Positions 51,819 to 60,841 are shown, numbered from the stretch's first letter. The stretch is DNA of 63,128 nt from Ilumatobacteraceae bacterium (GCA_025358075.1 JANYKU010000111.1:1-63128); one strand, 5' to 3'. Notes: a model not told the origin generated them from the sequence alone. Numbers and translations are program-made.

Positions 51819-53266
51819 ACTCCACCGCAGCGACCGCACAGATGCATGCTGAGGTGTTGGTGATCGGCTCCGGTGCCGGTGGCGCGACGACGGCAGCCGT
51901 GTTGGCCCAAGCAGGCTTCGATGTGCTGATCGTCGAGGAGGGCGAATGGATCGAGCAGGGCTCGGTCGTTCCGTTCTCGCTGCAGCAGATGGATTTCCAA
52001 TACCGCGCCGGTGGCGTCACCGTCGCCCTTGGATTGCCGTCCATCGCCTACACTGAAGGCAGGTGTGCGGGCGGTGGTACCGAGATCAACAGCGGGCTGT
52101 ACCGCCGGCCTCCGGAAGATCTGTTGCAACGATGGGCCACCGACTTCTGCATCAACGATCTTCGACCGGAGGAGGTGATGTCGATCGCCAACGAAGTCGA
52201 GCAGGTGATCAGCGTGAGCCTGGTGCCGGGGCCGCCGAGCGCCCCGAGCGACGTGTTGCGGCGCGGCGCGGAGCGGCTCGGTTGGCAGAACAGCGAGATC
52301 CCGCGGTGGATGAAGTACGCGAGCGGCGACGCAAGTTCCGGTCAGCGCCAAAGCATGACGCGCACGTACCTCCCTCAGGCAGCGTCGCACGGGGCACGAC
52401 TGGTCACGGGCTGTCGCATCGACCAGTTGCAGATGGCCGATGGCAAGGCCACTCGGGCAACCACGACGCTCGGCGACGGGCGGCACGGGACCATCGACTT
52501 CCGCCATGTCTTCGTCTGCGGTGGGGCCATTCAGTCGCCGGCGCTCTTGCAGCGCTCGCGGATCGCCGGGTACATCGGCCGCTCGCTGGCGGTCCACCCA
52601 ACGGTGAAGCTCACCGCCCGCTTCGCCGACGAGCTCAACGTGCCGGGTGATGTACCGGTGCATCAGGTCAAGGAGTTCGCGCCAGACCTGTCGTTCGGCG
52701 GGTCCGCAAGCCAACCAGGGCTGGTGGCGCTGGCGCTGAGCGATCAGTGGCGCACGTTCTCGCGGGCGATCACCGACTGGCGACGGATGAGCATCTACTA
52801 CGCGGCGATCACCAGCGAGGGGCGTGGCAGAGTGAGAGCCGTGCGTGGCCTGCGTGATCCGATCGTCACGTACGCACTGACCCGACGTGATCGGGCGTTG
52901 CTCGGAAGCGGGCTCAGTCGCCTGGCGCTGCTGATGCTCGAGGCCGGGGCCGACGAGGTCTACCCGTCGTTCCGCGGTGCACCCGTGGTGCGTAACCGCC
53001 GCGATCTTGCGACCATGCAGTCCACGTTCTCGGCCGCCAAGGCCAGTGTGATGACCGTCCATCTGTGTTCAACCGTGCCGATGGGCGAAGACACCAGGCG
53101 GTGCGGGGCCAACTCGTTCGGTCGGGTTCACGACACCACCAACGTGTGGGTCAATGACGCCTCGCTGTTGCCGACGGCGCCGGGCGTGAACCCGCAGGGC
53201 ACGGTCATGGCACTGGCCATTCGCAACGCCCGGCGATTTGCAGCGACGGAGCGTCCGCGTGGGTGA
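51815..53266 (+). CDS. GMC-type FAD-dependent oxidoreductase
   Basis: About 483 residues. The FAD fold VLVIGSGAGGATTAAVLAQAG begins near residue 14, with GRCAGGGTEINSGLYRR as the FAD/PP loop and FVCGGAIQSPALLQRSRI in the middle. The C-terminal HLCSTVPMG and NPQGTVMALAIRNA blocks follow, with His and Asn at the expected catalytic places. The enzyme oxidises a primary or secondary alcohol, perhaps a sugar or sterol. It is coupled to the small protein before it and overlaps the epimerase gene after it by 8 bp. Confidence 0.87.
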   Translation: MNSTAATAQMHAEVLVIGSGAGGATTAAVLAQAGFDVLIVEEGEWIEQGSVVPFSLQQMDFQYRAGGVTVALGLPSIAYTEGRCAGGGTEINSGLYRRPPEDLLQRWATDFCINDLRPEEVMSIANEVEQVISVSLVPGPPSAPSDVLRRGAERLGWQNSEIPRWMKYASGDASSGQRQSMTRTYLPQAASHGARLVTGCRIDQLQMADGKATRATTTLGDGRHGTIDFRHVFVCGGAIQSPALLQRSRIAGYIGRSLAVHPTVKLTARFADELNVPGDVPVHQVKEFAPDLSFGGSASQPGLVALALSDQWRTFSRAITDWRRMSIYYAAITSEGRGRVRAVRGLRDPIVTYALTRRDRALLGSGLSRLALLMLEAGADEVYPSFRGAPVVRNRRDLATMQSTFSAAKASVMTVHLCSTVPMGEDTRRCGANSFGRVHDTTNVWVNDASLLPTAPGVNPQGTVMALAIRNARRFAATERPRG

Positions 53267-54293
53267 GCAGTTCGCCAGCCCGGCGGTCACGGTGGTGACG
53301 GGTGCCACGGGTTGGCTGGGGCAGGCCCTCGTGCACCGGCTGCTCGCCGATCCGTCGCGACGCCGTTTGCGCCTGCTCGCCCAGTCAACATCCGAGGGCC
53401 GCCGGCTGGAGTCACTCGGCAACGTCGAGGTCGTGATCGGCGACATCACCAAGCCCGATACCGCGGCGCGGCTGCTGTACGGAATCGGCGCCGATGTCGA
53501 CGTGATCCACACGGTGGGCATCATCCATCCCAAGCGCACGCGCCAGTTCTTGGAGATCAATGTCAACGGCACTCGCAACGTTGCCGAGGCGGCGCTCGAC
53601 CATGGCGTGCGGCGGTTGGTGCACGTGTCGTCGAACAGCCCGTTCGGAACGAACGCGCAAACGAGCGACTCCTTCCGAGCCACCGAGCCGTACCACCCGT
53701 ACCTCAACTACGGGTGGTCGAAGATGGAAGGCGAGCTTGCCGTACTCGACGCCGTCACGCATGGGCTCGATGCCACGATCGTGCGCCCACCGTGGTTCTA
53801 CGGTCCGTTCCAGCCACCGAGGCAGACGACGTTCTTCCGGCTGGTGAGGGCCGGCAAGTTTCCCGTGGTCGGCGATGGCGAGCAGCGTCGCTCGATGGTG
53901 TACATCGACAACCTCGTCGACGGCCTGATCGCTGCCGAGTTGACGCCGGCCGCCAAAGGACGCTGCTACTGGGTGGCCGACGCACGGGCCTACACGGTCA
54001 ACGAGATCGTCGCCACGGTCGGCCGCGCCCTCCACGACGAGGGTTTCACGGTGAAGGAACCGTCAGCGCGGTTGCCGGCTCTGGCCGGGCGCGTTGCCGA
54101 GCTCGGCGACCGCGTCGTTCAGCGCCTCGGCCGCTGTCAGCAACAACTTCATGTGCTCGGCGAGATGAACCACACCATCGCCTGCGACATCTCCGCCACT
54201 TGCTCCGAACTCGGTTACGAGCCTCGCGTCGAGTTGTACGAAGGGATGCGCAGCAGCATCCGTTGGTGCGTCGAGCAAGGTCTCGAGTTGTGA
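53259..54293 (+). CDS. NAD-dependent epimerase/dehydratase family protein (extended SDR), first copy
   Basis: About 344 residues. VVTGATGWLGQALVHRLL is the cofactor loop, with HVSSNSPFG as the Ser block and YGWSKMEGE as YxxxK; VRPPWFYGP and VYIDNLVDG follow. Members act on nucleotide sugars or reduce 3-beta-hydroxysteroid-like substrates. The GTG at 53259 overlaps the previous stop. It is followed by a second member of the family in a GTGA overlap. Confidence 0.85.
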   Translation: MGEQFASPAVTVVTGATGWLGQALVHRLLADPSRRRLRLLAQSTSEGRRLESLGNVEVVIGDITKPDTAARLLYGIGADVDVIHTVGIIHPKRTRQFLEINVNGTRNVAEAALDHGVRRLVHVSSNSPFGTNAQTSDSFRATEPYHPYLNYGWSKMEGELAVLDAVTHGLDATIVRPPWFYGPFQPPRQTTFFRLVRAGKFPVVGDGEQRRSMVYIDNLVDGLIAAELTPAAKGRCYWVADARAYTVNEIVATVGRALHDEGFTVKEPSARLPALAGRVAELGDRVVQRLGRCQQQLHVLGEMNHTIACDISATCSELGYEPRVELYEGMRSSIRWCVEQGLEL

Positions 54294-55333
54294 CCACCAG
54301 CCTGGTCACCGGAGGCACCGGCTACTTCGGCTCGGTGGTCGTGCGGCGCCTCCTCGAGGCCGGGCATCGAGTCCGTGTGCTCGACCTCAACGCGGACGGC
54401 GACGCCAGTGGCGATGTGGAGCTGATCGTCGGCGACATCCGTGACTCGCAGGTGGTAGCGCGTGCGGTGGCCGGGTGCGACATCGTCTTCAACAACGTCG
54501 CCCAGGTACCACTGGCCCGTGATGAGCAGTTGCTGCGAACGGTCAACGTCGACGGCACGCTGAACCTGCTGCGCGAGGCAGCGCGGGCCGGGGTCGGCAA
54601 GGTCGTGCACACGTCATCGAGCGCGGTGTTCGGCATTCCCGCGGGCAACCCCGTGCTGCCCACTACGGAGCCGGCACCGGTCGAGGCCTATGGCCGGGCC
54701 AAGCTCGCCGCCGAACGGGCATGCCAGGTTGCTGTGTCGGACGGCCTCGACGTCACCATCATCCGGCCGCGTACCATCCTCGGGCACGGTCGACTCGGGA
54801 TCTTCGGGATCCTCTTCGACTGGGTGGCCGACGGCGCCGACATCTTCGTGCTCGGCACGGGAGACAATCGCTATCAACTCGTGCACGCCGACGACCTCGC
54901 CGAGGTGTGCGTCCTGGCTGCCGGATCGCCGGGACCGGCCGTGTTCAACGCCGGCACCGATCAGTTCGGCACGATGCGCGAGTCGCTGGAGTCGCTCTGC
55001 GCTCACGCCGGGACGGGCTCGCGCGTCAGATCGCTGCCCGTCCGGCCGGCAGCGGCATTGATGAGGCTCGGAGCGGCAGCACACCTGGTCCCATTCGCGC
55101 CGTACCACTGGATGATGTACTCGAAGTCGCTGTGGTTCGACATCGACCACGTTCGTGACGCGCTCGGGTGGCAGCCACGGTGGTCGAACGAGGCGATGCT
55201 CGCCGACAGCTACGACTGGTTCATCGAACACCGCTCGCAGATCGGTGAGGCCGGGCGCTCGCAACACCGCACGATTGCCAAGCAGGGCGCGTTGCGCGCT
55301 TTGAAGGTGGCAACCAGGCTGCTCCCCCGCTGA
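54290..55333 (+). CDS. NAD-dependent epimerase/dehydratase family protein (extended SDR), second copy
   Basis: About 347 residues. VTGGTGYFGSVVVRRLLEAGH binds the cofactor, HTSSSAVFG is the Ser block and YGRAKLAAE is YxxxK; RPRTILGHGRLG follows. The C-terminal residues are basic. It is the last gene of the oxidoreductase operon and converges with a GT4 gene 9 bp later. Only loosely similar to its neighbour, so the pair probably catalyses separate steps. Confidence 0.86.
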   Translation: MTTSLVTGGTGYFGSVVVRRLLEAGHRVRVLDLNADGDASGDVELIVGDIRDSQVVARAVAGCDIVFNNVAQVPLARDEQLLRTVNVDGTLNLLREAARAGVGKVVHTSSSAVFGIPAGNPVLPTTEPAPVEAYGRAKLAAERACQVAVSDGLDVTIIRPRTILGHGRLGIFGILFDWVADGADIFVLGTGDNRYQLVHADDLAEVCVLAAGSPGPAVFNAGTDQFGTMRESLESLCAHAGTGSRVRSLPVRPAAALMRLGAAAHLVPFAPYHWMMYSKSLWFDIDHVRDALGWQPRWSNEAMLADSYDWFIEHRSQIGEAGRSQHRTIAKQGALRALKVATRLLPR

Positions 55334-55342
55334 CCCGCGTGC

Positions 55343-56509
55343 TCAGCCGGGGTGTCGGCGACGAACCTGCGCGTGCAGCGCGGCCAGGATCCCCCGCGCC
55401 GACGCGTCCCACGTCAACGTGCGCGCTCGGGCGAGTGCCGCTGCGGCGAGGCCGGCGCGACGGTCGTTGTCGAGGAGCACGTCGGCGATCGTGTCACCCA
55501 GCCGGTCGAGGGGTGACAGCACGCCAGTGACACCGTCGACGATGCTACTGCGATGGCCGCTGACATCGGTGGCGACTGCGGGAGTGCCACATGCCGCCGC
55601 CTCAGTGATTGTCAATCCCCAACCCTCGGCCAGCGAGGCACTGCTGACGAGCCACGCTCGTTGGTAGACGGCGACCAGTTCGGCGTGAGTCAGCCGACCA
55701 GCAAGCGTGATCCATTCCTCTGCGCCGTGGGCCGCGACGCGAGCCTCCAACGATGGCCGCAAGGGACCGTCGCCGACGATCACCAGCCGCAGGTCTGGAA
55801 CTCGGCGACGGGCGATCACGGCAGCCTCGATCAGCTCGTCCTGGCGCTTCACCGGTGCGAGCCTGGCAACACACACGACGAGTGGTAAGTCCGATCGTTG
55901 ACCGCCCGGCTGGAACTGTCGATCGACACCGTTGTTGACCGCGATCACACGGTCGGGGCGAAACCCGAGACCGAGCAAGTCGAGCCGCGTCGCCTCAGAG
56001 GGGGTCAGGGTGAGGGTACGCCGGTAGAACGGCGGTGCCAGTCGAGCCTCGAGCGCCCGTCCGATGCCGGCCAACGGGGTCGGCAGCAGCTGATCCCACA
56101 TCGGCCCATGCACGTGATGCAGGAAGGCGATTCGCGGCTTGCGGCACCACACCGGGCTCATCCACGGCACGCCGTTCCACACCTCGACCAGCGCGTCGAA
56201 CGGCCCCATGTGCCGTATCAACTCGCTGCCAACGGCGCGCGGGAAGACCGAGTAGCGGCTGCCCCGACGGATGACCCGATAGCCGTTGCGTGTGGCCGCC
56301 GACGGTTGACCAATGGCGGCCGAGGTGCGCTGTGTGATGTCGAGACCTGCGGCGGCCCATCGGCGCATGAACTCGTCGGCGTGCACCTCCGACCCACCCG
56401 CGTCAGGATCGTCGAGGTCGCGCCACGCCAACACATGCACACGTCGTACACCGACGGAGATCATGTCGTCGGCAAGCTGCTGGATCGATGGAGCTTCGTC
56501 GTCAGCCAA
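55343..56509 (-). CDS. family 4 glycosyltransferase
   Basis: 388 residues, GT-B fold. N-terminal WRDLDDPDAGGSEVHADEF has the donor-side Gly-Gly loop, and FLHHVHGPMW follows. The C-terminal half has VARLAPVKRQDELIEA, VIVGDGPLR and the EGWGLTITEAAACGTPAVATD block with the conserved EX7E. The TTG start overlaps the DprE2 stop by 8 bases; an ATG at 56464 is an alternative. It is the last gene of the dprE1-dprE2 operon, which hints at a role in arabinan or linked glycan assembly. Confidence 0.88.
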   Translation of the reverse strand: MADDEAPSIQQLADDMISVGVRRVHVLAWRDLDDPDAGGSEVHADEFMRRWAAAGLDITQRTSAAIGQPSAATRNGYRVIRRGSRYSVFPRAVGSELIRHMGPFDALVEVWNGVPWMSPVWCRKPRIAFLHHVHGPMWDQLLPTPLAGIGRALEARLAPPFYRRTLTLTPSEATRLDLLGLGFRPDRVIAVNNGVDRQFQPGGQRSDLPLVVCVARLAPVKRQDELIEAAVIARRRVPDLRLVIVGDGPLRPSLEARVAAHGAEEWITLAGRLTHAELVAVYQRAWLVSSASLAEGWGLTITEAAACGTPAVATDVSGHRSSIVDGVTGVLSPLDRLGDTIADVLLDNDRRAGLAAAALARARTLTWDASARGILAALHAQVRRRHPG

Positions 56510-57263
56510 GAGGGAGGCGTCTCCACACCGGGCCGGGCAGGTGTCGCAGCACGATGAACATGAAGCGGAGGATCCCCGGGGCCCACACGATTCTGCGCTT
56601 GGAGCGCAGTCCCTTGACGGTGGCTGCGGCCACTTTCTCCGGTGTCGTGGCGAACGGCTGTGCCTTCAACCCCGTGGTCATCTTGGAGTGAACGAATCCT
56701 GGGCGGACGATCAACATGTGCACGCCGTCGGCGGCAATGACGTCGCCGAAGCCTTGAGCGAATCCGTCGATGCCGGCCTTGGTCGCGCCGTAGACCGGGT
56801 TGGCACGGCGCACCCGCTCCCCGGCAACGCTGCTGAGCATCACGATCGATCCATGTCCTTGCCGACGCATCTGGTTGGCGACGGCGATCGTGCTCGACAC
56901 GACACCGGTGAAGTTGATGTTGGTCAACTCTGCTGCGGCATCACAGTCGACCTTCGTCTCGGAGCCGTCTCCCAAGATTCCGAAGGCGATGATTGCAACG
57001 TCGATGTCGCCATGCTTGTCCGACAGCGACCGGGCGAATTCGGCGTGCGTGCCCGTGGCAGCACCGTCGAAGGCGACGACGTCGACGACGACGCCGTCGG
57101 AGCGAAGTCCGGCCGCGGCACGTTCTCCGGCCTCGACGTTGCGACAGGCAAGCACAACCGCCAGCGTCGTGGGGTTCAGCAAGTGGCGCACGATGGCCAG
57201 CCCGATGTCGCTGGTACCGCCGAGCAGCACGATGGTTTGCGGTTGGCCGAGGGCGTTTTCCAT
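56502..57263 (-). CDS. dprE2: decaprenylphospho-2-keto-arabinose reductase (DprE2)
   Basis: 253 residues. The start ENALGQPQTIVLLGGTSDIGLAI, the RRANPVYGATKAGIDGF catalytic block, VRPGFVHSKMT and the LRHLPGPVWRRLPLG tail follow mycobacterial DprE2 closely. It reduces the keto intermediate made by DprE1 with NADH to give decaprenyl-phospho-arabinose. GGAG lies 4 bases before the ATG. It is 53 bp downstream of dprE1 in the same direction. Confidence 0.93.
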   Translation of the reverse strand: MENALGQPQTIVLLGGTSDIGLAIVRHLLNPTTLAVVLACRNVEAGERAAAGLRSDGVVVDVVAFDGAATGTHAEFARSLSDKHGDIDVAIIAFGILGDGSETKVDCDAAAELTNINFTGVVSSTIAVANQMRRQGHGSIVMLSSVAGERVRRANPVYGATKAGIDGFAQGFGDVIAADGVHMLIVRPGFVHSKMTTGLKAQPFATTPEKVAAATVKGLRSKRRIVWAPGILRFMFIVLRHLPGPVWRRLPLG

Positions 57264-57316
57264 GTAGCTCCAGTGTGGTTCGGGCCAGCGCGATTCAGCC
57301 AGCGCGATTCAGATAG

Positions 57317-58678
57317 TCAGATCAACCCGAGACGGCGGGCGAGATCGCTCTGCCACACTCGATGTGCGTCGACTTGATCGCGGATCGCCTTCCATTCTTC
57401 GAGGCGCGGGTAACCGCGACGCACTGCCTCGTGGGTCATGTGGGCGTCCTTGGCGAAGTAATGGCGGCCACCGGCGTCGAGTACGACGCGGTCGAGCCCG
57501 TGGAGCAGATCATCGAGCCCTCGCGATCCTCCGGGAAGATCGAGGGCGAGCGTCCAGCCGGCTCGGGGAAAGCTCAGTGGCGCTGGGTTGGCGGCGCCGA
57601 AGCGCTTGAGCACAGCGAGGAAGCTGGCGGCCCCGCTGGCCGACAGACGCTCCACGACTGTTCGCATCGCTTGCTCCTCGCCGAACGGAACGACGAATTG
57701 GTACTGGACCATCCCACGAGTGCCGTACAGCCGGTTCCACGCCCCGACGAAGTCGAGTGGATGAAAGAACGCCCCGATCCCCTGGATCTCGCCGACACGG
57801 TGCGACGGCGCCTTGCGGAACCAGAACTCGTTGAAGGCCGCGACCGTGGCGTGGTTGAGCACTCCCATCGCCGGCACGAGCGGAGGCACCGAGGCGAGTT
57901 GGCGTGGTCCGTACGCAAGTGGGGCGACCCCTTGGCGGGCATCGAGCTCGTCCAACGTTGCGTGATCACCGCGGCTCAGGACGCTGCGGCCGAGGTGTCG
58001 ACCCTTGGCCACGAGGTCGATCCAGGCGACGCTGTATCGCACATCGTCGTCACCTTGGCTCATCGAGGCCATCAAGTCATCGAGATCGGCAAGGCGCGAG
58101 GTATCGACGCGCATCCGACTGGTCTCCACGGGTAGCAGACGAATGGATGCGTCGAGCATCACCCCTGTCAGACCCATGCCGCCGACGGTCGCCCAGAACA
58201 GTGCCGGGTTGTGGCGAGGACCGATCACGGTCGTCGAACCGTCGGCCAGCACCATGGTGATCGACTCGATGTGATTGCCGATCGACCCATCGACGTGGTG
58301 GTTCTTGCCGTGGATGTCGCTGGCGATCGCTCCGCCGATGGTGACGAATCGCGTGCCCGGTGTGACCGGGATGAAGAAGCCACGCGGCACGATCACGCGC
58401 AGCAACTGGTCGATGCTGACTCCGGCACCAACCGTGACGAAGCCCGTCGTGGGGTTGAGCACAACTTCCGATGCGTCCGACGTGAGGTGCAACACGAGGC
58501 CGCCGCCGTTCTGCGCGGCATCGCCATAGCTACGCCCAAGGCCTCGCGCCAGGATTCCACGCTCGCCGGCCTCCTTCACCGCGCCGGCGACGCCCGCCCG
58601 GTCGACTGACACTTCCTCGGCCATCGTGGGCTTGGTGTGACCCCAGCCCCATAGACGGGCTCGAGAGGGGTTCGACAC
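57317..58678 (-). CDS. dprE1: decaprenylphospho-ribose 2-oxidase (DprE1)
   Basis: 453 residues. The VAO-type FAD fold has ARGLGRSYGDAAQNGGG, VTPGTRFVTIGGAIASDIHG and WDSM-like MGLTGVMLDAS. The C-terminus LKRFGAANPAPLSFPRAGW, then AKDAHMT, keeps the active-site Lys of mycobacterial DprE1. The residue matching the benzothiazinone-reactive Cys387 is Ala378 (codon 57545-57547, in WTLALDLP). It oxidises the 2-OH of decaprenyl-phospho-ribose. GTG start 8 bases after a TAGGAT box. Confidence 0.94.
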   Translation of the reverse strand: MSNPSRARLWGWGHTKPTMAEEVSVDRAGVAGAVKEAGERGILARGLGRSYGDAAQNGGGLVLHLTSDASEVVLNPTTGFVTVGAGVSIDQLLRVIVPRGFFIPVTPGTRFVTIGGAIASDIHGKNHHVDGSIGNHIESITMVLADGSTTVIGPRHNPALFWATVGGMGLTGVMLDASIRLLPVETSRMRVDTSRLADLDDLMASMSQGDDDVRYSVAWIDLVAKGRHLGRSVLSRGDHATLDELDARQGVAPLAYGPRQLASVPPLVPAMGVLNHATVAAFNEFWFRKAPSHRVGEIQGIGAFFHPLDFVGAWNRLYGTRGMVQYQFVVPFGEEQAMRTVVERLSASGAASFLAVLKRFGAANPAPLSFPRAGWTLALDLPGGSRGLDDLLHGLDRVVLDAGGRHYFAKDAHMTHEAVRRGYPRLEEWKAIRDQVDAHRVWQSDLARRLGLI

Positions 58679-58686
58679 GTTTGAAG

Positions 58687-58692
58687 ATCCTA
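58687..58692 (-). promoter_or_regulatory. -10 box for the dprE1 operon
   Basis: TAGGAT on the minus strand ends 8 bases before the GTG at 58678. Confidence 0.45.
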
Positions 58693-58762
58693 TCCGTCGG
58701 CCGTTTCCGTGGCGCGGTGGTCGGTGAACCGGTCGACGGGGCTCTTTCCGCTATCGGACTGG

Positions 58763-60193
58763 TCATAGGTCCAGTCCAGTTGCTTGTTGGCGAACGAGGC
58801 GTCGGAGCCTGGCACCTTGGTCGTCAAGGAACTCCAGCGCGGCGATCAGCTCGACGTCGACCCGGGTTGCGCCTGGTTCGGCGCTTGCCTCGATCTGCTC
58901 GGCAAAGGCGTCGAGGAGGCTGCCCACAACCGCCTGGTGCTGGGTCGCCAGACTGCACCGTGCGCCGACCGTGATGGTCCCCAGCCGCGTTCTCACCGTC
59001 GCCAGATCTCCCGGTTCGGCCTGGGCACGGGCCATTTTTTCGAGCAACTCGGCGATCTCCGCGCCGTCCTGCTTGCACGGCGTGCACTGGCCGCACGACT
59101 CGACGGCAAGGAACCGCGATGCGCCCGCAGCGACGCTGATCGCCACCGTGTTGTCGCCGACCACGATGAACCCGGCGGATCCGAGGCCACTGCCGATCGC
59201 CTTCATCGCCTCATAGCTCAGCTCGGTATCGAGTTGGTCGGCGGTGAGCACGGTGTTCGACACTCCGACGAGCACCGCCTTGACCTGTGCGCCCGGCAGC
59301 AGCCCGCCGCCCGCTTGGTCGATCGCCTCCCGAAGTGAGGTACCCATTCGTAGCTCGGCGACGCCGGGCTTGCGCACGGCACCCGTGATCGTGCACACGA
59401 TCGTGCCTGGCGACTCAGGCGTGCCAACCGATCTGAACCACTCCGCACCCTTGGCGATGATCGCCGCGATGTTCGCCATCGTCTCCACGTTGTTGACCAG
59501 AACCGGTGGCGCGGCGCTCGACTCGTCGGTCGTCGCCATCCGCACATCTGCCGGCAACCCGCTTCCGGATTCCACGTCGGCATCCGACTTGACGACCTCA
59601 TCGACCCCTCGCCGAAACGGCGGGGCGATGCGCGGGAACGGTGGTCGACCATCGATCACTTCAAGTAGCGCGGTCTCCTCGCCGTAGAGGTACTCGCTGG
59701 GTCCCTCGAGAACGCGAACGTGGATGCCGTCGCACCAGCCCGCTGCGGCGATCTCGGCGGTTGCGCCACGGAGACGTTCTATCTCGTCTTTGAACTCGGC
59801 CTTCGTGGCGACGACGATCGACTTCGCATCCATCGCTCGGGCTGCGATCAACGCGCCCTCGAGGACAGCGTACGGGTTGACGCGGATGATCGTGCGGTCC
59901 TTGTAGGTGCCCGGTTCGCCCTCGGCAGCGTTGACCACCACCGACGTGTTGAGTGTGTCGGAGGCGAACGACTTGATCGTTCTCCATTTCACGCCGGTCG
60001 GGAAGCCGGCCCCACCGCGGCCACGAAGGCCCGATGCCACCAGTTCCTCGATCACCGTGTCGGCGGAGACGGCTCGTGCAGCTTCCAATCCCTTGCCACC
60101 ACCGGCGGCGATGTAGTCGGCCAACGAGTCGTAGGGCAAGGGAGGCAGCACCCTGTTGTCGACACGGGTTTCCTGGTGATCGAGCTCGGTCAT
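58763..60193 (-). CDS. orphan NuoF-like flavoprotein (NADH-binding 51-kDa subunit family)
   Basis: About 476 residues. The glycine-rich NADH site GLRGRGGAGFPTGVKW, the FMN site AAEGEPGTYKDR, YGEETALLEVIDG and the Fe-S ligands in ESCGQCTPC with a later ARCSLA define the NuoF fold. There is no NuoE or other complex I gene next to it, so it is a stand-alone NADH dehydrogenase or diaphorase partner of some other enzyme. GAGGAGG lies 5 bases before the ATG, a strong ribosome-binding site. The upstream gene is the broken nitroreductase. Confidence 0.88.
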   Translation of the reverse strand: MTELDHQETRVDNRVLPPLPYDSLADYIAAGGGKGLEAARAVSADTVIEELVASGLRGRGGAGFPTGVKWRTIKSFASDTLNTSVVVNAAEGEPGTYKDRTIIRVNPYAVLEGALIAARAMDAKSIVVATKAEFKDEIERLRGATAEIAAAGWCDGIHVRVLEGPSEYLYGEETALLEVIDGRPPFPRIAPPFRRGVDEVVKSDADVESGSGLPADVRMATTDESSAAPPVLVNNVETMANIAAIIAKGAEWFRSVGTPESPGTIVCTITGAVRKPGVAELRMGTSLREAIDQAGGGLLPGAQVKAVLVGVSNTVLTADQLDTELSYEAMKAIGSGLGSAGFIVVGDNTVAISVAAGASRFLAVESCGQCTPCKQDGAEIAELLEKMARAQAEPGDLATVRTRLGTITVGARCSLATQHQAVVGSLLDAFAEQIEASAEPGATRVDVELIAALEFLDDQGARLRRLVRQQATGLDL

Positions 60194-60209
60194 CAAATCC
60201 TCCTCGGCC

Positions 60210-60786
60210 CTAGTACCCACCCGATTCTGCGGCCAAACGGTCAACCACCTCCGGATCTGATGGTTGACCAGGACACGGCCGCGGTTCCAGGATGACGACT
60301 GCGGTCTGCTTCGTGCGGCGGGCTGCGTAGGCGTCGAGGTTCTTGTCGATCTCTCGCCATCGTGACCACAGCCGTTCCCGCTCCTCGCCGCGGACGGCCC
60401 GGCCCGTGACCAGACGCGGTCCGTCGGCAAGGTCGACCTGTACCTCGGGGTGGGACTGCAGGTTGAGCCACCATGCCGGCTCGCCCTCGCCCCCAGCCGT
60501 TCATCGCCATCGTGACGAGGTTCGGCCCATCCTCGAAGTAGCCGACCATGACGCTGCGTTCGAGGCCGGTCCGCCGCCCGACAGTGGTGAGACGCATGGC
60601 CCCCCAACGGTTGCGCTTCGGCCGCCACAGACCCAGACGGCCGCCCGTCAGGCGGTACAGGCGGCGATGGGTGATCCAGAAGAGCCGGATGAACCAGCGA
60701 GGAGGAAGTCGTGGCGTGGCCTTCGGTCCTGCAACGACCATGATCAGTAGCGCCAACGTGCACGCTCGCGCCGTCGAAGTTCTCAT
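60210..60786 (-). pseudogene. frameshifted F420-type nitroreductase family (Ddn-like) protein
   Basis: The first part (LPPRWFIRLFWITHRRLYRL, GAMRLTTVGRRTGLERS, GYFEDGPNLVTMAMNGW) is in one frame. The rest (EGEPAWWLNLQSHPEVQVDL, ARRTKQTAVVILEPRP) is in another. The switch lies at a run of five C at 60490-60494 (G on the coding strand). Removing one base restores a 191-residue protein of normal length ending at 60210. Family members are deazaflavin-dependent oxidoreductases. An AAGGAG site precedes the ATG; a start at 60741 is possible. Confidence 0.85.
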
Positions 60787-60812
60787 GAAGGAAACTCCTT
60801 CCCGACACCGCC

Positions 60813-60839
60813 AGTATCCGGCGAGCAAACCAACAGCAA
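60813..60839 (-). promoter_or_regulatory. possible promoter for the nitroreductase/NuoF-like genes
   Basis: Minus strand: TTGCTG (60834-60839), a 15-bp spacer and GATACT (60813-60818), about 26 bases before the ATG at 60786. The short spacer makes it tentative. Confidence 0.3.
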
Positions 60840-60841
60840 GT

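Noticed and set aside
58681..58974. A plus-strand open frame upstream of dprE1.
   Set aside because: Overlaps the dprE1 promoter and is antisense to the NuoF-like gene; no recognisable content.
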